DNA of 64,000 nucleotides, taken from NCBI GenBank assembly GCA_033558025.1, contig JAUCEF010000004.1, forward strand, positions 3,658,001 through 3,722,000, given 5' to 3'. Source of the DNA: Phytophthora sp. 'mugwort' (taxonomy: Eukaryota; Oomycota; Peronosporomycetes; Peronosporales; Peronosporaceae). Both the position numbers and the translations under genes were made by a program. Shown piece by piece: positions 23,231 to 33,721 of the stretch (the stretch's first letter is position 1; every line of letters starts with the position of its first letter). The notes beneath the pieces were generated by a model. That model saw only the letters and a program-made list of their open reading frames with translations, did not search any database and was not told the origin of the DNA.

Positions 23231-23429
23231 CCACCGGCCACGCCCTTTATAGCAGTGGTTATCACGGTTTAAAAGTGGTAGCATCTTATCAAATCGATCC
23301 TTCATATTCAAACTGGGAGTGTTCCGCTCTCTTTGACTCGACCGATCTTCCAGCTGACCACTCATTGCAGAATCGCAGCAACCATGATTCGCAGTGAGCT
23401 CGCTATAGCGCCGGAATGGCGAGGCTGCG

Positions 23430-24010
23430 ATTGTGGCCAACGAGCTGGAAGGTGAAGAAGAAGGCGTCGAGGAGGCCATGCTGTACGATGCAATAAGCAG
23501 CAATCGCCACCTGGCGCGCGGGTCGGTCGAGAAGTCGGGCAAGTGGGACGCTCAACGAGTTGAAAATATGGATCCACTGCGCGCGCAGCGTGGCCTTCCC
23601 ATGCATCGGGAGACGTTCAGTTCTTATTGGAATAGCTCCGTGAGCACCCTCTCTTCTTGCGAGCCCCTGGTAAACGAAAAAAAAGAGCAAGCCCGGCCCA
23701 ACTTCAGCTCGAAATTTCCTATATGCTCTTCAGCCATTGACTGTACATCAAGTCGCGCAACATATTGGCATTGCTGAAGGTAATCTCGCCAATCTGTTCA
23801 CGCTGCATCATACAAATGACGAATGCTATTACTATTTAGGCTCTGTGTATGGATTCAGTGCGAGAGCTATTGAAGCGATTCTGAGTCTCGAAGACAAGTT
23901 TCTTTCATGACCTTCGACGGGCATGAACACCCATATGCAGGCATACTTTGAGGGCGCGTCGGGGTTCCCATCGGACATTGGTTGTGTGTTATTCCACCAG
24001 CCTAAATATA
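23430..24010 (+). pseudogene. Harbinger-like (DDE_4) transposase remnant
   Basis: The first frame reads EEGVEEAMLYDAISSNRHLA and RGSVEKSGKWDAQRVENMD. A later frame reads IGIAEGNLANLFTLHH, then YYYLGSVYGFSARAIEAILS, and finally EGASGFPSDIGCVLFHQPKY. The order, with a helical region then a GFP-x-x-IG-x-V block, resembles Harbinger-type transposases, where that block carries the first catalytic Asp in V-D-G-T; here it is not intact. Frame changes and stops are frequent. The assignment is moderate to weak. Confidence 0.35.
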
Positions 24011-24429
24011 ATACGGACCGAGTTAGTTAAATGCCATAGTAGAACAAAATAGCCCTTGCAAGTTTACATTTTGTGTTATCATAGACTTGAAACAATGCGC
24101 CGTTTTGGATCTTGCTGATAGGCTGCCACAGCCGCACACCAAATCCACGCCTGAGGCGGGTGTTCTGCTCTCGTGTTGCGGCGACTGTGGGAAAACTGCC
24201 TTCATATTGCGGACGACAGCCGCTGGTCCTGACGCCTTATTAATCGAAATTGTGTCGCTGATGTTTTGTTCTTGCCAACATACACCTAGTGCTGTTTGCA
24301 GCATGAGCAGTTCAGATTGTTCCAAATGCTCCGAGCAATTCCGAACAGTTCGGAATGTTCCGATTCGTCTAAGTACGACGAATCAAGTTAAGTACGACTA
24401 TGAAGTGGCGAGTGCGCACTCAAAAGGAA

Positions 24430-25196
24430 ACACACGAGTGCACACGCAAAGGGTCCCTCGAGGGTTTGTGCTTACATGCTCGCATATGCTAGGGGCAGGA
24501 CCCAACGCAACGCTATCCCTGCAGGACGAGAACAATCGCTCGCTCCCAATTCAAAGCGATAGACTCGCTAAACGCTTGCGTTTGTGTCACACGGACGCTT
24601 TGAGGATTGCCTTCCTTCTGGACCCAAAAACAGATATGTCGTTGTTCGTCGGTACCGATGCGGACGATTTCATGGAGCAAGCCTGCAAGAACGCTGATAG
24701 GTAAATGATATTAAACATCACCCGCGAAGAGTTCAAGAAGTATCTCCACGATTTTGGAGCACTGAAACAGAATAAAGCGCTGAGAAGAGGGCCATGGAGC
24801 TGGTGGAGAGTCAACAAGAACGTGGATGAGATGCACCGGGATCTTTCTTACATCGCTGATATCGTGTTTTCCATGTCGACGTCAAGTACAGCAAGTGAGA
24901 GGGCATGGCATATCATGGACTACATTCACTCGAAGAAGAGAAGCTGTCTCATGATGGAGAAGATCGACATGCTCGCCTACATTTACATGAACGGGGCATG
25001 ATATATGGCTACAACATAGATTTCGCGCGGTTCAGACATACCCTGAATCCGACATGGTGGATCCTGATGTTATCCAGAACAAACACTAGGCCCGATGCAT
25101 GTTTGGTTCTTTGGCTTAGCGCTATGTCATCTTCGCTAGCACCAGCAGGCATTGATAGCAAAGAGACCAACCGTAGTTGCTGCGTTTCCTATTTGT
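24430..25196 (+). pseudogene. hAT transposase C-terminal part
   Basis: Two consecutive frames give DRLAKRLRLCHTDALRIAFL, then LDPKTDM; after a stop at about 24704 comes WWRVNKNVDEMHRDLSYIAD, then SSTASERAWHIMDYIHSKKR and IDMLAYIYMNG. This is the hAT dimerisation domain with its characteristic S-A-x-E-R-x-x-S-x-x-x-x-I-H-S-K-R-R core. The stop between the parts and the missing N-terminus show a dead copy. Frames upstream of 24430 have no hAT motif. Confidence 0.7.
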
Positions 25197-25482
25197 GATT
25201 AATGACGTGCTCGCGCACTTCTATCAGACACGTGAGAAAGGACCACACGCAGACGTCTGGAATCATTTCGAGGGTGGGTGGGTGGAAGGATGCTGAATGC
25301 ACTGTACTCAATACTTCATAGGGTAACGGTGTTCAATGCTCGCCATAGCTGGTTGCATCAGGCAGTGCTGGAGCTTTTGAAGATTTGTTGTTTTTGCAGT
25401 TGCATAGATAGGATTTAACAAAACTATCTGTCACTTAGGTCAGTTAGATTTGGTTTGGCAGCTGCAAACATCAACACTAAAC

Positions 25483-25847
25483 GTACGGGGTTACATAAAG
25501 AGTGCCAAGTCGCACTGAAGAGCAGGTGTACCCAAGTACACTAAGTGATGTAGGTAAACATCACTATAACGTCGACGATAATGACGTCATGGATAAGTAC
25601 CACAGATATGGTACAAAGACCTCAGAGCCACTCAATAGGATAACACCTAGAGTACTTTATAGGTGACTAATAGCTAGTATGTAGGCGCATTAAAAGGGGT
25701 CACCTATTAATATATTCAGTCTTAGATTTACCTATTTTTGGTAACAGTCCCACCGGTCAGGGACTAGTGAACTGCCGTTCACTGAGAGATTGTATACACT
25801 CCGGAAGGCACAGTTCCTGTGCGCAAGGTGTTGTGTACCCCGTCACA
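25483..25847 (+). repeat. 5' LTR of Ty3/gypsy element
   Basis: The segment begins near GTACGGGGTTACA and ends with TACCCCGTCACA, giving the inverted terminal bases expected of an LTR (GGGG at one end, CCCC at the other). It lies immediately upstream of gag-like sequence. Internally it has a possible TATA-like AT stretch near 25705 and is about 365 bases long. The canonical TG at the 5' end appears mutated. The next bases (GTTGGTAGCAC) may be the primer-binding site. No 3' LTR was found near 29.9 kb. Confidence 0.5.
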
Positions 25848-26920
25848 GTTGGTAGCACTTGTAGTCAATCCACTCCTACGCGGGTTACCTGAAACCTCTG
25901 GGTCCGAGGAACATGGACCGGAATGAGTTTCCTCATCTGACGACTCACTGTACGAGTCCGTTCGTAGATGACTGGCATCTTTTGGTATAGATGCCCTACG
26001 CAGCTTGGCGTCGTCAACGCAAGCCGACAGGTCGAACGCGGTCACGCGTTCGACATGTATGAGCGGGGGCTCATCGAGCATGTTCGGAGCAACCTGCAAG
26101 TTCCGGCCGCAGATCTGAAACCGGTCTATCCCAAGCCGTTAAGGCTGAAGGTAAACTCTTATGAAGGGAAGGAAGGTGAAAACCTTCACTTCTAAGTGCG
26201 AGAAGTAGAGCTCGCAATGGATGCGGGTCCCATCTCTTCGTAGCACCTCCGAGTGGCATTCGCCCTCTCCAACCTTAGCGGACGTGCTAAGAGTTGGGCG
26301 TATACGCGAGAAGCGACAACGCCTGGATTCTTCACATCCTGGGCTCAGCTATGGGAACAGCATGAGCCGCGTTCCTCCCGGCGAACTATGAGTACCGCCA
26401 GCGGTCATGCTTCCTGTCATGTAAACAGGGAAGACGTGAGCTGCACGGGTACATCCAGGAAATGCGGTAGCTCACCGCGTCCCTCGTGGGAAACCCACTC
26501 CATGAACACATTAAATGACGGTGTTCATGGACGGCCTAAGCGTAGGCCCGGCCCGCACCCAGCTATTTGGGATGCAGGCCAATACTCTGGGGAAAAATAG
26601 AGGCGATCCAAGTCGCCCTCCAAGAGGAGTACAGTCACCGCCAGGCACGCACGCCGGCGGCGATGTAGCCAGGGGCTGCGACACCAAGTCGCGGGGCCCC
26701 AAGCGGGCCAGTTTCCATGGAACTTGGGGCTCGCCGAGCAGCATGATATTCGCTGCTATAGCTGTGGTAAGCAGGGGCACATGGCACGTGCCTGCCCTGT
26801 GGGGGGGGGGGGGGGGGGCAAAAGCGTTTCCTCCAAGCCCATCGCGCTCAAGGTCGCTGGCAAAGGCCGCGACCCCACGCGCAGGGGGAACGCAGGACAC
26901 CAGTAGGGGCGGGGCGCCCT
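25848..26920 (+). pseudogene. Ty3/gypsy gag with CCHC zinc knuckle, broken
   Basis: Plus-strand pieces read LKVNSYEGKEGENLHF, then AFALSNLSGRAKSWAYTREA and FTSWAQLWEQ, then VTVFMDGLSVGPARTQLF, typical of a retrotransposon gag domain. The nucleocapsid reads IRCYSCGKQGHMARACP, a CCHC zinc knuckle (26750-26800). It runs directly into 18 consecutive G residues (26801-26818), a likely site of length change, and then a Ser/Lys-rich tail. Several frameshifts and stops are present. The product would have packaged element RNA. Confidence 0.7.
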
Positions 26921-27480
26921 ACTGGGGAAATCTAAGTCTTCATGAGCGGTACGCGGGTAGCACGCACTATGGCGACTTAGCCCCTGATAGTCTTTGCACT
27001 CTCGAATCGAAGAATAGCAGCGTTGGGCGGCTAGTAGTACACGTAAATGTACGGGGATATACCCATCCCTTCCGAGTCTTGATAGACTCTGGGGCGTCGA
27101 AGGACTTCGCACGCCCCCAGACTGTTGCGAAGAACAGCAACAAGTTGGCCGACGCTTTACAAGAAAGCAAAGGCAACGGAACCGTGTCGGTACAACTGGC
27201 CGACGGAACGGTGATTACCGTTCCCAAGATCCATGTGGGGTTTGCTGTGAAGTTCGAGGACTTCGACAGCATGGAGCAGTTTACTGTACTAGAGATGGAC
27301 AAGTATGACTTGATCCTGGGCATGCCCTGGTTTGAGAAACATGAGCCATGTATCAATTGGCGAAAGAAAGCCATCGGGCCACAGTTACTGGCAGAGGTTT
27401 GTATTGGTGAGTCATGTTCCCACCTCTGCCAAAACCTGTGGCATCCGAAAGGGGCGCCGGGATACAGGAGCATCCAGTGA
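26921..27480 (+). pseudogene. Ty3/gypsy aspartic protease
   Basis: The frame reads VGRLVVHVNVRGYTHPFRVL, then IDSGASKDFARPQTV (a retroviral-type D-S-G-A-S active site), then VSVQLADGTVITVPKIHVGF and LEMDKYDLILGMPWFEKHEP, the usual order of strands through the second conserved I-L-G-M-x-W block. This piece is the best preserved of the element and stays open to the stop at 27480. It follows the gag remnant and precedes a repetitive linker. Confidence 0.75.
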
Positions 27481-27649
27481 ATTTTTGGGAGCCGCTGACG
27501 TATTGAGCGGCTCCCTAGAAGCAGAAGCTACACCTGTCGGGTGCGACAGTCCTTACATGATATCCCTCGACGCCCGCCGGAATCTAGACCGGCGGGAGAG
27601 GCTTCAAGCGTGTCGGTGCCAAGAGGCACCGACCAGGCGGATAACCAAG

Positions 27650-27850
27650 GTCCACACCGAGTCACCCAGACTGAAAGTGGCGAGGAAGACGCGCGAGGCA
27701 CTTCCTGTGAGGGTAACTTTGTTCCATACCAAGTCACCCAGACTGAAACTGGCGAGGAAGGCGCAGCATACGCTTCCTGCGTGGGTAACCTTGTTCCACA
27801 CCAGGTCACCCAGTCCTTAACTGAAGAACAACGGCAGAAAGCGCTTCTTT
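27650..27850 (+). repeat. 72-bp tandem coding repeat between protease and RT
   Basis: The motif GTCACCCAG recurs at 27661, 27733 and 27805, an exact 72-base period (24 codons). Each unit encodes a version of V-T-Q-T-E-x-G-E-E-x-A, then S-C-x-G-N-x-V-P-x-Q. Two full units and a partial third are present, in the linker between protease and RT. Because 72 is a multiple of three, the repeat keeps the frame. Confidence 0.7.
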
Positions 27851-28379
27851 TGTGATTAACCATGTTCCACAAAAAAAAAGTCCTAGAGGTTTTGGATGTC
27901 GTCGATGAGACGTCTGCAGACGTGGATAACGAAGTACCATGCCCTGGTCGCCGTCGACGACATAGTCGACACCGCAAGTCAAGTCTGAAGTCACTTCAGA
28001 CTGGTGTCGCTTCAAGTGACTCGGAACCCAGGGCCCGGGTTCTTCCGACGCGGTCAGTCGATAGATGTTGTCACATCCTCGACGGCGAGACCGGTCATCG
28101 GGTCAAGGCAGGCGGCATCTAGCAAGATCCTCTGCCCGAGGTGTCAGAGCTCCTGAACCTCGAAGCGTTGACGCTGACCAATTTCCTGGCCGACCTGAAG
28201 GCTGGAGAAATCGCGGAGATGGTACTCTTGAAGCACGAGTCCACTTGTGATGAACTAAATTCCTCATCGGTTATGGACGAGGTCATCTTGGAGGCTTTCT
28301 ACTCCCAGCGTGCTTTACGCTTAGGTTCTAAGATCTCAAGAACCCAAAGGGACCGATGTATCCTTTGATGAAGGAGTTT

Positions 28380-29870
28380 GAGGACGTGGAGTCCAAGGAT
28401 CCACCGCCCCCCCCCCCCACCGGATCGCGGGATCAGGCACGAGATTGATCTTATGCCGGGCACAAAGTACTGTTACACCAGGCAATGGCCAATACCTCGC
28501 GAGCAGTGCGAGGTCATTGATGCCTTCTTCGCCGGAAGGCCAAGGCAGGCATGGTGCTGGAATCGAAATCCTCGCACTCGACGCCAACCTTCTGCGTTTG
28601 GGAGCCGAACGGGAAGTGGCGTCTGGATCTTGCTTTCAATAAGCTGAACAGCGCGACGGTGCCGGCCAAGACACCCATCCCGCGAAATGATGTGCTGTTA
28701 AACAACATGGCCGGGTGCGAGTTATACAGCGCCCTGGATCTGGTGGACAAATACTACCAGATCTTGATACGCGAGATCGACGTCCCGCTCAATCAGTGAG
28801 CGCTCTGAGCGGTATGCTCTGGGAGTAGCTTGTGATGGTACAGTGCCTGTCTAATGCCACGGTGACGTTCAATCGCCTGTCACGCAGTTGTTTAGACCAC
28901 TGCGTGCGTACGCATAGTCGTATTTCGACGATAGCTTCGTCCAGAGCCGTGCCGAGGGAGGCAAGACGGCCATGGAGGTGCATTTGGAGCACCTCCGTCA
29001 AATGTTAAAAGTCATGGGAACGAACAAGCTCTATGCCAGCATCGATAAGTGCCTCTTCGCGGCACAAGAGATCAAAATTCTCGGTTGCTTCGTCAGCAAC
29101 GTCGGCGTTCAGGCCGGACATGAGCTGGCACCCACCAGCCATACCACGACCGATCTATACGATCAGATACGCATGACGTATCGGGGCGACGAAGCCCGGG
29201 CACCTCTGGTACGGTTCCTGGCCACTGACAACAAAGTCAAGGCCGAATGGCTCACGCCACGCCAGAGAACCCCGGTTCCATCGATACGAGTGGGTCGAGG
29301 GCCTGCTCTACTATCGAGTAGGGCCCCATGACCCCCCACGGGTAGTCGTACCAAACGACGAGGATCTCAAGTTTGACATCCTTCAGGAGGCGCAAGATAC
29401 GCCATCTAGCGGTCGCTTAGGCCGCGAGAAGACCTTCCATCGGTCTCTCAGTACTTTTGGTGAACCCACCTGCGTAGTGGGTCGCACAATACGTAAAGAC
29501 ATGTGAAACATGTCAGCGGGTGAAACCCGCCGGGCACGCCTCCATTCCAGCGGACTGCTTGAAGTCGATGAGTCTGGACTTCATCTTTGGAATTTAAGCC
29601 GACGGCCATGACAGCACAGGCATCTTGGTGTTCGTGTGCCGTCTGAACAAGATGTTGCGTCTTGCTCCGGTCAAATACCGTGATCGGGGAACAGGCTGCG
29701 AAGCTGTTCCTGGATGGCGTTTTCCGCACTTGGTCAGAACGCCTGCTAGTAGCTGAGTTTGCACTACAATGCGGTTCACGGATCGACCGGGTATGCCCGT
29801 TCTAATAGCTACGCCATCCACGGGTGTAGCTCACTTTACGAGGTAGCATCCCGTCTTCGGTTATAACTGG
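28380..29870 (+). pseudogene. Ty3/gypsy pol (RT and partial integrase) with internal deletion
   Basis: RT palm pieces include FCVWEPNGKWRLDLAFNKLN, then CELYSALDLVDKYYQIL (first catalytic Asp region). The Y-x-D-D stretch is lost to frame changes near 28900. The next piece, HLEHLRQMLKVMGTNKLYAS with IKILGCFVSNVGVQ, is the RT thumb. At about 29130 the text jumps to LYDQIRMTYRGDEARAPLVR, which normally lies after RNase H, so RNase H and linker are deleted. The integrase zinc region (YVKTCETCQRVKPAGHAS) and first catalytic Asp (MSLDFIFGI) follow, then scraps to about 29870. A 12-base C run sits at 28407-28418. Confidence 0.75.
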
Positions 29871-30619
29871 TACAATCCGATCGATCCAGCGGACTGCACA
29901 TATCCGGGCAGCTACAGGCCAGAGCGGCAGGAATAACTCAAAAAGGAACAAGAAGTCCGAATTCCACGCTGACGTAACGCAGCCTATCAAGTCCTCGTGC
30001 ACCTTACGCACACACTGGGAAGGAATGCCGGAGGATGGGTGGATTGTAGACGCATCTTCAAGGACTTGCCAATGTCGTTTCCACAGCAAGTATAATATTT
30101 GTGCTCATATTATTGAGGCTACTAAGCTGTTGGAACTTCCGTGTCCAGGATACAGTCAAGTGCGCCGATTTAAATCGCTCGACGCATGATCGAAACGCAA
30201 ACCGACGCGACAGGTTCGTCGTTTGGATCCCGAAGTTCAGAATGAAAAAAAAAAAAGAAATGACATGCTACGATGGGGTATCGTGTCGCAGCTTCAGAAG
30301 GCGTACGTCGATCTTACCATAACAACAACCGTTCTACCTGATGGGGTATCCGAGACAAGCGAACAAACCGATGCAAATGTACCCCTTGCTGTGACATAGT
30401 ATCATAACGATGTTCCTTCTCAGGTACGATGTCCTGCTGTACCTGTTGCATAACTCGTTTCCATGCTCGGAGGCTTTTGCAACACCGCCCGGAACGACGG
30501 ATGCTTTGGCGCAGACAAGCAGCTTCATTCTCGATCTGCCACATATCCATATAGGAACGAGATGATGCCTCACGGGGCGCCAGAGCAGGTTATTTGCACG
30601 CTATCCGTACTACTCTCTG
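29871..30619. other. Boundary region between gypsy remnant and glycine-rich cluster
   Basis: No supported gene. Minus-strand frames (for example 30314-30550, helical and charged) have no recognised motif. An A-run lies near 30245. No second LTR was found. Confidence 0.35.
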
Positions 30620-30779
30620 ATGATCTGGTAGTGTTTACTTCTTCCATGCTGGTGTAGTCATGTGAGCACCACGACTCGGCCGCGAGGAGCTGGAGCCGTT
30701 GTTTGCTGGGAAGCCCCTAACGGGAGCTGTACGGGCTCACCCGACGGGAAGCCAAAGCAGCAGGGATATCAGCAGCGTT

Positions 30780-31005
30780 AGACGGTGAGTTCATCCGATT
30801 ATTCTCTCTGTAGAGAACGGGTTAACCAGCGCAGCAGCCCGCTTGGACAAATTTTCTTCACCTGCTCAAACTGCACCGTCTCCAGCGCATCAATGTCCTC
30901 GTTCACCTCCACAAGCGAAACACCACGAGGTGCGACGCGCAACACGATCTCAATGAATCGCAGCGAATTGCCCCATTGACCGCTGTTAAAACATGTAAGA
31001 AGCGC
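30780..31005 (-). pseudogene. Fragment A: coding-like piece of unknown gene in the repeat unit
   Basis: On the minus strand the text reads QWGNSLRFIEIVLRVAPRGV, then SLVEVNEDIDALETVQFEQV and LLRWLTRSLQRE before a stop. The composition is that of a conserved folded domain. Upstream in the same direction, LLTCFNSG joins to it without a clear intron. The product is unrecognised. Because the same piece sits in the right arm (plus strand), it was captured before the duplication. It may be an exon of a neighbouring gene, now useless. Confidence 0.4.
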
Positions 31006-31193
31006 TTGAGGACGTCAGGACATTAGGATATCCAGCTCAGTCCAGACGAAGAACATGTAGATCAGGAGTATTGAACAGCGAACTACTTTTTTTATTCACG
31101 ACGTTACAGCAAACAAGCACAGCAATACGATCTTCGGTCGGCGCTCTCGCGTTGATAGGCTACCGGATGTTCAACTAGGTAGCCTCGAGTCAA

Positions 31194-31841
31194 CTAGTTC
31201 ACTCCGAAACGAAGCTTTCTGTATCCCTTCTGGGTAGTGGCACCGGTATTGGCAGCTCCATTCCCTGTAATCGTAGCCCCCGCATTTGCCGTCGCGCCGC
31301 CGCTGGCAGTACCGCCCACCGCCACACCGCCATTAGCAGCCCTGGCGACGCTTGGATCGGCAGCACCTCCTACTCCACCGTTAGCAGCTCCACCCACACC
31401 CGCGCTGGTATCTGCCTTGCTCCCAACACCCGCGAAGCCGCCGACACCGGCCGTGCCACCCACGCCTCCATTAGCAGTCCCACCCACACCGGCACCAGCG
31501 TTGCCGCTCACGCCAGCTCCGACACGGACAGTGCCTCCGACGCCTGTGTTTCCGCCAGCCCCGCCGTATCCGTTGGCGACACCGCCGCCTCGTCCCCGTC
31601 CGTACAGACCAGCTCCACCATGAAGTCCACTCGCGCCGCCTCCATACAGGCCCGCACCGCCAGCCCCGTACAAACCGGCACCGCCACCTACTTTGGCACC
31701 ACCATGGAGACCATCGCCGTACAAACCTGCACCGCCGTGGAGGAGTCCGAACGTCTGGGCGGCCTGTTCCTCGGCGCATGCACCGTTCGAGAGAGCCACG
31801 ACGGCGACGCACAAGGCTGCGATTTTGTTGTTGTTGAACAT
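31194..31841 (-). CDS. Secreted glycine-rich protein, subfamily B (left copy)
   Basis: The start is ATG 31841 (MFNNNKIAALCVAVVALSNG), reached just after an A-rich leader; the frame is open upstream but without ATG. Residues 1-22 form a signal peptide with a probable cut after ACA. The mature protein starts EEQAAQTFGLLHGGAGLYG and continues with Gly-Gly-rich repeats (GLHGGAGLYG, GVGGTANGGVGGT) to a conserved end GYRKLR. This copy has 215 residues and ends RKLRFGVN, because one extra T (CGTTTCGG instead of CGTTCGG) shifts the last codons; the right copy ends RKLRSE. The protein is expected outside the cell, perhaps in the wall; the function is unknown. It is divergent to gene D with 866 bases between the start codons. 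Confidence 0.75.
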   Translation of the reverse strand: MFNNNKIAALCVAVVALSNGACAEEQAAQTFGLLHGGAGLYGDGLHGGAKVGGGAGLYGAGGAGLYGGGASGLHGGAGLYGRGRGGGVANGYGGAGGNTGVGGTVRVGAGVSGNAGAGVGGTANGGVGGTAGVGGFAGVGSKADTSAGVGGAANGGVGGAADPSVARAANGGVAVGGTASGGATANAGATITGNGAANTGATTQKGYRKLRFGVN

Positions 31842-32707
31842 TTTTTTTCGCTTGCTTGTTCTTGAAATTCGTGAAGCTGTCGGCGTGAGCGCGAGTGAGG
31901 AAATGTGGAAATGAGCGTCAGAAGATGCGACGGCCACAGCTCCAGGTTTTTGACCGCAAGGCAAACTTGGTCGACAGTCGATAGACGGACGAGTCTTGTG
32001 GAGTCACGGATGAGTCTTGTGCAAGTACTGGGACACCATAATGATCAACTACTTCAACGGATACGATAATGATTATCTACTTAGCAGGGGTAGGTTTCGG
32101 GTTGCAAAAAAACTTCAAGTTCCTGAATACAAAACGCAGTATAATTGATGGTGTTGAAACGTTTATACGGACGTAAACACCCCTCTTTCACTCTGTATAT
32201 TTTAACGGCTGTGCTGCACTCGACGACTGGCAAACATTTTTTAGAGCTGGATCAAACGACACCGGATGTTGCTGCTGTTGTGCGAACTGTAAAGGAAGGA
32301 GCAAGCACGACATTCGGCTGCAAGGTGGCGCTTGATTCTGCGGACGCATCACGGAACAGCAAATGTATGGATAGTCGCTAAGGAAACTCCACAAAGTCTC
32401 ACCGAATCTTAACCTTCCATTTGGATAAACACACCACCACATCAACCGCACTTGACTGCTGGAAGATGGTCATCACGTCCGACTCTCTTCGGTTCGCCTG
32501 CATTCCTTGTGCAGAGGCGTCACCTTTGAACGCTCTTCAGTCCTCTTTCGCGTCAACTCGACGATGTGTCAGCCTGAAGCTCCTCCTCATTTCCAAATTG
32601 ACTCCTCCGAGCTCAATACGCAACGAAAAAAAACGACCTCCAGCACTCGAAATCTCTAAGCGTGCCGACTCAACTCTCAAGAACAACTCGAACTTCCCAC
32701 TCCAAAC
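31842..32707. promoter_or_regulatory. Region C: shared intergenic region of divergent glycine-rich genes
   Basis: The 866 bases between the start codons of B and D are copied in full in the right arm (39087-39952) and, in diverged form, at 35880-36650. Short frames (32145-32381 plus, 32188-32451 minus) are preserved between arms only because the DNA is identical, and they break in the diverged copy, which speaks against a protein. It should hold both promoters. A sub-segment at 32057-32150 (start ACGGATACGATAATGAT) recurs five times in this window. Confidence 0.5.
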
Positions 32708-33310
32708 ATGTTCAACAGCAACAAGTTCGCGATCCTGTGCCTCGCGCTCATCGCCTTCTCCGGAGTCGTGAACGCCGAACAAGAAGCCGCCCAGACGTTC
32801 GGACTCCTCCACGGCGGTGCAGGTTTGCTCGGCGGTGGTCTCCATGGTGGGTTCCATGGTGGGCTCCATGGCGGTGGTGGTGCTGGTTTGTATGGGGCTG
32901 GCGGTGCGCGTCCTTGTGGACCTGGCGCCACCGGACTTCACGGCGGAGCTGGCGTTGGCGCCGGTCAGTATGGACCTGGACGTGGTGTCGGCTACGGCGT
33001 TGGCGGTGCGGGTGTCGGTGTCGGTGTCGGTATTGGTGGGACCGGAGGCGCTGGAGGCACTGCAGGTGTGAGTGGAACTACCGGTGTTAGTACTGGTGTT
33101 GAAGGGGCTACAGGTGTTGTGGGCAATGCTGGTGTTGGCGGTGGAGCCAACGGGGCAGCCAACGCCAATGCGCAGGCAAGCGCGACGGCCACGGCCACGG
33201 GAGCTGCAACTGGCGGTATGGGAAATACTGTCCAGCAGGGCACCGGAACCGCGACTGGCGGTATGAGCAATACTGTCCAGCAAGGATACCGCAAGCTTCG
33301 GTCGGAGTGA
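32708..33310 (+). CDS. Secreted glycine-rich protein, subfamily D (left copy)
   Basis: A 200-residue frame starts at ATG 32708 (MFNSNKFAILCLALIAFSGV). A signal peptide of about 23 residues ends at VNA. The mature part begins EQEAAQTFGLLHGGAGLLGG, has Gly/His repeats (GLHGGFHGGLHGG), a Gly/Val section (GVGVGVGIGGTGGAGG), an Ala/Thr section (ANANAQASATATATG) and a duplicated end (GGMGNTVQQG and GGMSNTVQQG) closing with GYRKLRSE. The same N-terminal AAQTFGLLHGGAGL block and the same C-terminal GYRKLR mark B and D as members of one family. The protein copy at 38484-39086 is identical. It is secreted; possible roles are wall structure or surface coat. Confidence 0.8.
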   Translation: MFNSNKFAILCLALIAFSGVVNAEQEAAQTFGLLHGGAGLLGGGLHGGFHGGLHGGGGAGLYGAGGARPCGPGATGLHGGAGVGAGQYGPGRGVGYGVGGAGVGVGVGIGGTGGAGGTAGVSGTTGVSTGVEGATGVVGNAGVGGGANGAANANAQASATATATGAATGGMGNTVQQGTGTATGGMSNTVQQGYRKLRSE

Positions 33311-33721
33311 AGTGAATCAAGCCGTCGGTCGTACGAAAGGCGGTTTGAGAGATTCATTAGGTGTCGATAGTGACGTTTTACGTGTCTGTTCGCGTTCATT
33401 TTGGAGTAAAAGCAAATTAAATGTTTTACTTGTGCAGCTACGCTGTTTAGTTTTGATAGAAGGTTTTGTGCTGCCAACAAACAGATGAAGTTGTCGCCAG
33501 ATATCCGATCTGCAAGTCGCGAATCATGCGAGCATACAAAAAGACGTCGATGTTAGTCATAGATGCTTATCGTCGTGTTTCGTACCCCTTTGGCAAAACC
33601 GCAAAACATACTTCAAAACTTCCAGTGCTTTAAAGCTTGATTTACGGTGTTGAGTGCTATTCTGACAGTGTTGTGACACACTGCATACTATTCAGTTCGA
33701 TTTTGTACTGATTTTCATCGA

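Larger units (their letters stand above)
30620..33500. repeat. Left arm of a large inverted repeat (unit A-B-C-D)
   Basis: This 2.9-kb stretch reappears in reverse complement on the right: 31150-33500 matches 38300-40656, and 30620-31660 matches 37223-38290. Within the arms the glycine-rich gene D is identical in protein sequence and gene B differs only by one inserted T near its end. Left flank homology starts at GATCTGGTAGTG and right flank homology ends at GTTGTCGCCA. The left copy carries the whole unit once, while the right copy carries it in a circularly permuted arrangement. Confidence 0.85.

Noticed and set aside
31237..31623. Pro/Ala-rich frame of 128 codons opposite glycine-rich gene B (and its copies at 37276 and 40171)
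   Set aside because: It is the antisense of the Gly-rich repeats (GGN/GCN codons read as Pro/Ala), has no signal or start context, and moves with the B gene.
32145..32381. 78-codon frame in the intergenic region of the glycine-rich pair (copy at 39413-39649)
   Set aside because: Identity between arms only reflects duplicated DNA. In the diverged third unit the frame is broken by indels.
32537..33283. 248-codon minus-strand frame opposite glycine-rich gene D (copy at 38511-39257)
   Set aside because: It is the antisense shadow of D and its leader. Composition (Ser/Thr/Ala) follows from the repeats, and the D strand has a proper ATG and signal peptide.
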